NCBI GenBank assembly: GCA_021604765.1
Contig: BQJP01000026.1
Location: 1-36,485, forward strand
Reading direction: 5' to 3'
Length of the DNA: 36,485 nucleotides
Source: Thermodesulfobacteriota bacterium
GTDB lineage: Bacteria; Desulfobacterota_D; UBA1144; Nemesobacterales; UBA2774
Shown here: piece by piece, positions 34,916 through 36,485 of the stretch
Position numbering within the stretch: position 1 is the stretch's first letter
How the letters are laid out: each line of letters begins with the position of its first letter
The notes under the pieces: model-generated
Database searches by the model: none
What the model saw: only the letters and a program-made list of their open reading frames with translations
Told to the model about the DNA's origin: nothing
Position numbers and translations under genes: made by a program

Positions 34916-35368
34916 TCAAAATAGCTTAAACTGTTTATCCAGAATAAGGTGGCTCAGGTATCCTATTACAACAGGCGTGTAATACTCAAGACCGCCAACC
35001 CTAAGTTCAGGCTTGATTATAGGGAGTATGATAAGAGGCGAGGGTACTATGAAAGCAGCTGAGATTGAATGTGTCCAGCCCCTGTGCTTACCGATGATAG
35101 GCAGGAGCGCAAAGAACCCCAAAAGCGCAGCTTCTTTATAACGTCCGGAAAGAAGAAATATCCCGTCCAATACGATAAAAAATCCATAAAACAACTTTTG
35201 TGCGTGGCTGTTTGTGTCTATGTCAGGCCAGATCGAGCCCAGAATGCAAAGACCAAACCATATAAGAACTTCATATGAGGGTTTAAATGCGAAAAAAACA
35301 ACTAATACTAGAATGTATAATATGAATGCAAAGGCGCCGCCGGCTATGTGCCCCTTATAAAGACTCAT
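34916..35368 (-). CDS. YdjM-like metal-dependent membrane hydrolase
   Basis: A 150-residue inner-membrane protein of the YdjM (DUF457) family. About four membrane segments; conserved His and Asp residues in GHIAGGAF, WPDIDTNSH, KHRGWTHS and GYLSHLILD, thought to bind metal. Function in general is poorly known; one E. coli member is SOS-controlled. The gene begins inside the end of ilvE (14-base overlap), so expression is probably coupled to it. It is convergent with sppA, 2 bases apart. Confidence 0.85.
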   Translation of the reverse strand: MSLYKGHIAGGAFAFILYILVLVVFFAFKPSYEVLIWFGLCILGSIWPDIDTNSHAQKLFYGFFIVLDGIFLLSGRYKEAALLGFFALLPIIGKHRGWTHSISAAFIVPSPLIILPIIKPELRVGGLEYYTPVVIGYLSHLILDKQFKLF

Positions 35369-36311
35369 TCTTTACTTTAAGCGGAGTAGTGGTAAAAAAC
35401 ATTTCAAGCCAATTCATAAATTTGGAGTCGTTGCCCTGTACTATGTCAAAAAACCTTGATTGAAGCTTTTTAGTTATAGGTCCGGGTTTTCCTTCTCCAA
35501 TTGTTCTTTTATCTACCTCTCTAATAGGTGTGATCTCAGCTGCTGTACCAGTGAAGAAAGCCTCATCAGCTATGTAGAGTTCATCTCGTGTAAACCTTTC
35601 AGCTACAACCTCAATACCCTCATCTTTAGCTATTTGAATAACGGCATCTCTAGTTATACCTTCTAACACTGATGTTAATGGGGGAGTTTTTAGAATTCCA
35701 TTTCTTACTATGAAGATGTTTTCTCCACTTCCTTCTGCAACATAACCTTCGTTGTCCAATAGAATTGCCTCATCGAACCCCAAAGATGTAGCTTCAACCT
35801 TAGCCATTACAGAATTAGCATAATTACCACTTATTTTGGCTTTGGTCATAAAAGAGTTAACGCCCATTCTGGTAAGAGAAGAAATCTTAGTTGTTATTCC
35901 TTTGGCGAGCGCGCCTTCTCCAAGATATGTTCCCCATGGATAGGCCGCAATTACAAGCTCAATAGGGTTGTCTCCAGGATGTAAACCAATCTTACCGCCA
36001 CCTATATAAGCTATTGGCCTAATATATGCGGCATCTAATTCATTAATACTTAGAAGCTCCAATATAGCTTCTGTGGTTTGTTCTTTAGTAAATGGAATTT
36101 CAATATTAGCTATATGAGCTGAAGTATAAAGTCTGTCTACATGTTCTTTGAGTCTAAAGACCGCTGATTTTTGCTCATCACATTTGTATGCTCTTATTCC
36201 CTCGAACACAGATAGGCCATAGTGAAGTGTGTGCGTAAGGCTATGAACCATAGCATCTTCCCACGCAACAAACTCGCCATTGAACCAAATTTTGTAGGGT
36301 GAATTTTGCAT
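35355..36311 (-). CDS. ilvE: branched-chain amino acid aminotransferase
   Basis: A 318-residue class IV PLP aminotransferase. The PLP lysine is K159 (FMTKAKISGNY); the class IV signature with the phosphate-binding end is seen in EAILLDNEGYVAEGSGENIFIV, and YIGGGKIGLHP with substrate residues also fits. It performs the last step of Ile, Val and Leu synthesis and their first catabolic step. ATG 36311 is chosen since AGGAG stands 8 bases upstream; a TTG at 36317 is less likely. The D-amino acid aminotransferase subgroup is less likely as length and start motifs are those of IlvE group I. Confidence 0.93.
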   Translation of the reverse strand: MQNSPYKIWFNGEFVAWEDAMVHSLTHTLHYGLSVFEGIRAYKCDEQKSAVFRLKEHVDRLYTSAHIANIEIPFTKEQTTEAILELLSINELDAAYIRPIAYIGGGKIGLHPGDNPIELVIAAYPWGTYLGEGALAKGITTKISSLTRMGVNSFMTKAKISGNYANSVMAKVEATSLGFDEAILLDNEGYVAEGSGENIFIVRNGILKTPPLTSVLEGITRDAVIQIAKDEGIEVVAERFTRDELYIADEAFFTGTAAEITPIREVDKRTIGEGKPGPITKKLQSRFFDIVQGNDSKFMNWLEMFFTTTPLKVKNESL

Positions 36312-36438
36312 ACCCAAAACTCCTATTGATTAAATAAATTGTACTCTAAAGATAAAATAATCCTTTGTTTATGAGGACTTGTCAAGTATCTGGGGATTAT
36401 TTCTTGACTCGGCATAGTTTCTTTGAATAATTATACAA

Positions 36439-36485
36439 ATGCCGATTGAACAAAGACAAATTAATGACCAAATAACAATTAAAAA
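36439..36485 (+). CDS. open frame at right edge, possibly infC N-terminus
   Basis: ATG at 36439 opens 15 codons reading MPIEQRQINDQITIK and runs off the edge. The INDQI block is like the N-terminus of translation initiation factor IF-3. A TTGACT (36404) with TAATTA 18 bases on could be a promoter. This short stretch does not suffice for a firm call. The remaining gap 36312-36438 shows nothing else. Confidence 0.3.
   Translation, partial: MPIEQRQINDQITIK

Overview
The window is a 36.5 kb piece of an AT-rich, densely coding chromosome from a Gram-negative (diderm) bacterium. Evidence for two membranes is an outer-membrane beta-barrel protein with a C-terminal Phe, a lipoprotein L,D-transpeptidase and an AMIN/Amidase_3 amidase. 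The gene mix is bacterial housekeeping plus an archaeal-type phosphoglycerate mutase, a type III polyketide synthase and a siroheme sulfite/nitrite reductase. This would suit a deltaproteobacteria-grade or candidate-phylum (for example Dadabacteria-like) genome, but that placement is inference; nothing in the window fixes the taxonomy.

Layout. 1-1012: leftward GNAT acetyltransferase and an edge-truncated RecB-like PD-(D/E)XK nuclease. 1093-3551: rightward small conserved protein, M23 peptidase and rRNA methyltransferase. 3548-7322: leftward DNA pair polX-ligA. 7473-9188: leftward amidase behind a near-consensus promoter. 9329-11382: rightward MBL phosphodiesterase and apgM. 11513-14309: accessory patch anchored on tRNA-Leu(GAG). 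The 3' 73 bases of the tRNA are repeated exactly at 13251-13323. Between the copies lies a small leftward operon (a 73-aa membrane protein and a SEC-C plus PD-(D/E)XK-like protein) with no recombinase. A porin-like gene follows, then a decayed third tRNA 3'-end remnant. 14328-16730: small zinc-ribbon membrane protein, ArsR-SRPBCC pair, small secreted protein and a DUF4332 helix-hairpin-helix protein. 16912-21901: voltage-gated-type K+ channel, sulfite/nitrite reductase with a helical C-terminal extension, two small proteins and a YbdG-like MscS channel. 21942-28087: leftward L,D-transpeptidase, acyl-CoA synthetase, HAD hydrolase, CbiX chelatase and M20 peptidase. 28300-31502: two paralogous ArsR repressors flanking DoxX and a type III PKS/isoprenylcysteine-methyltransferase-like pair of the alkylpyrone type. 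31754-36311: pepA-sppA rightward, then a YdjM-like membrane protein and ilvE leftward. A rightward ORF starting at 36439 runs off the right edge.

Functional links. CbiX could supply siroheme metal insertion for the sulfite reductase. polX and ligA look like one repair transcript. The PKS/methyltransferase pair overlaps by an ATGA junction and has dyad-symmetric sites near it. The best candidate for something undescribed is the integrase-less 1.7 kb element at the tRNA-Leu gene.

No CRISPR array, insertion sequence, rRNA or replication origin was seen. The longest gene-free stretches are 15441-15764 (two terminator hairpins) and 28555-28839 (ArsR promoter/operator and a possible 41-codon ORF).
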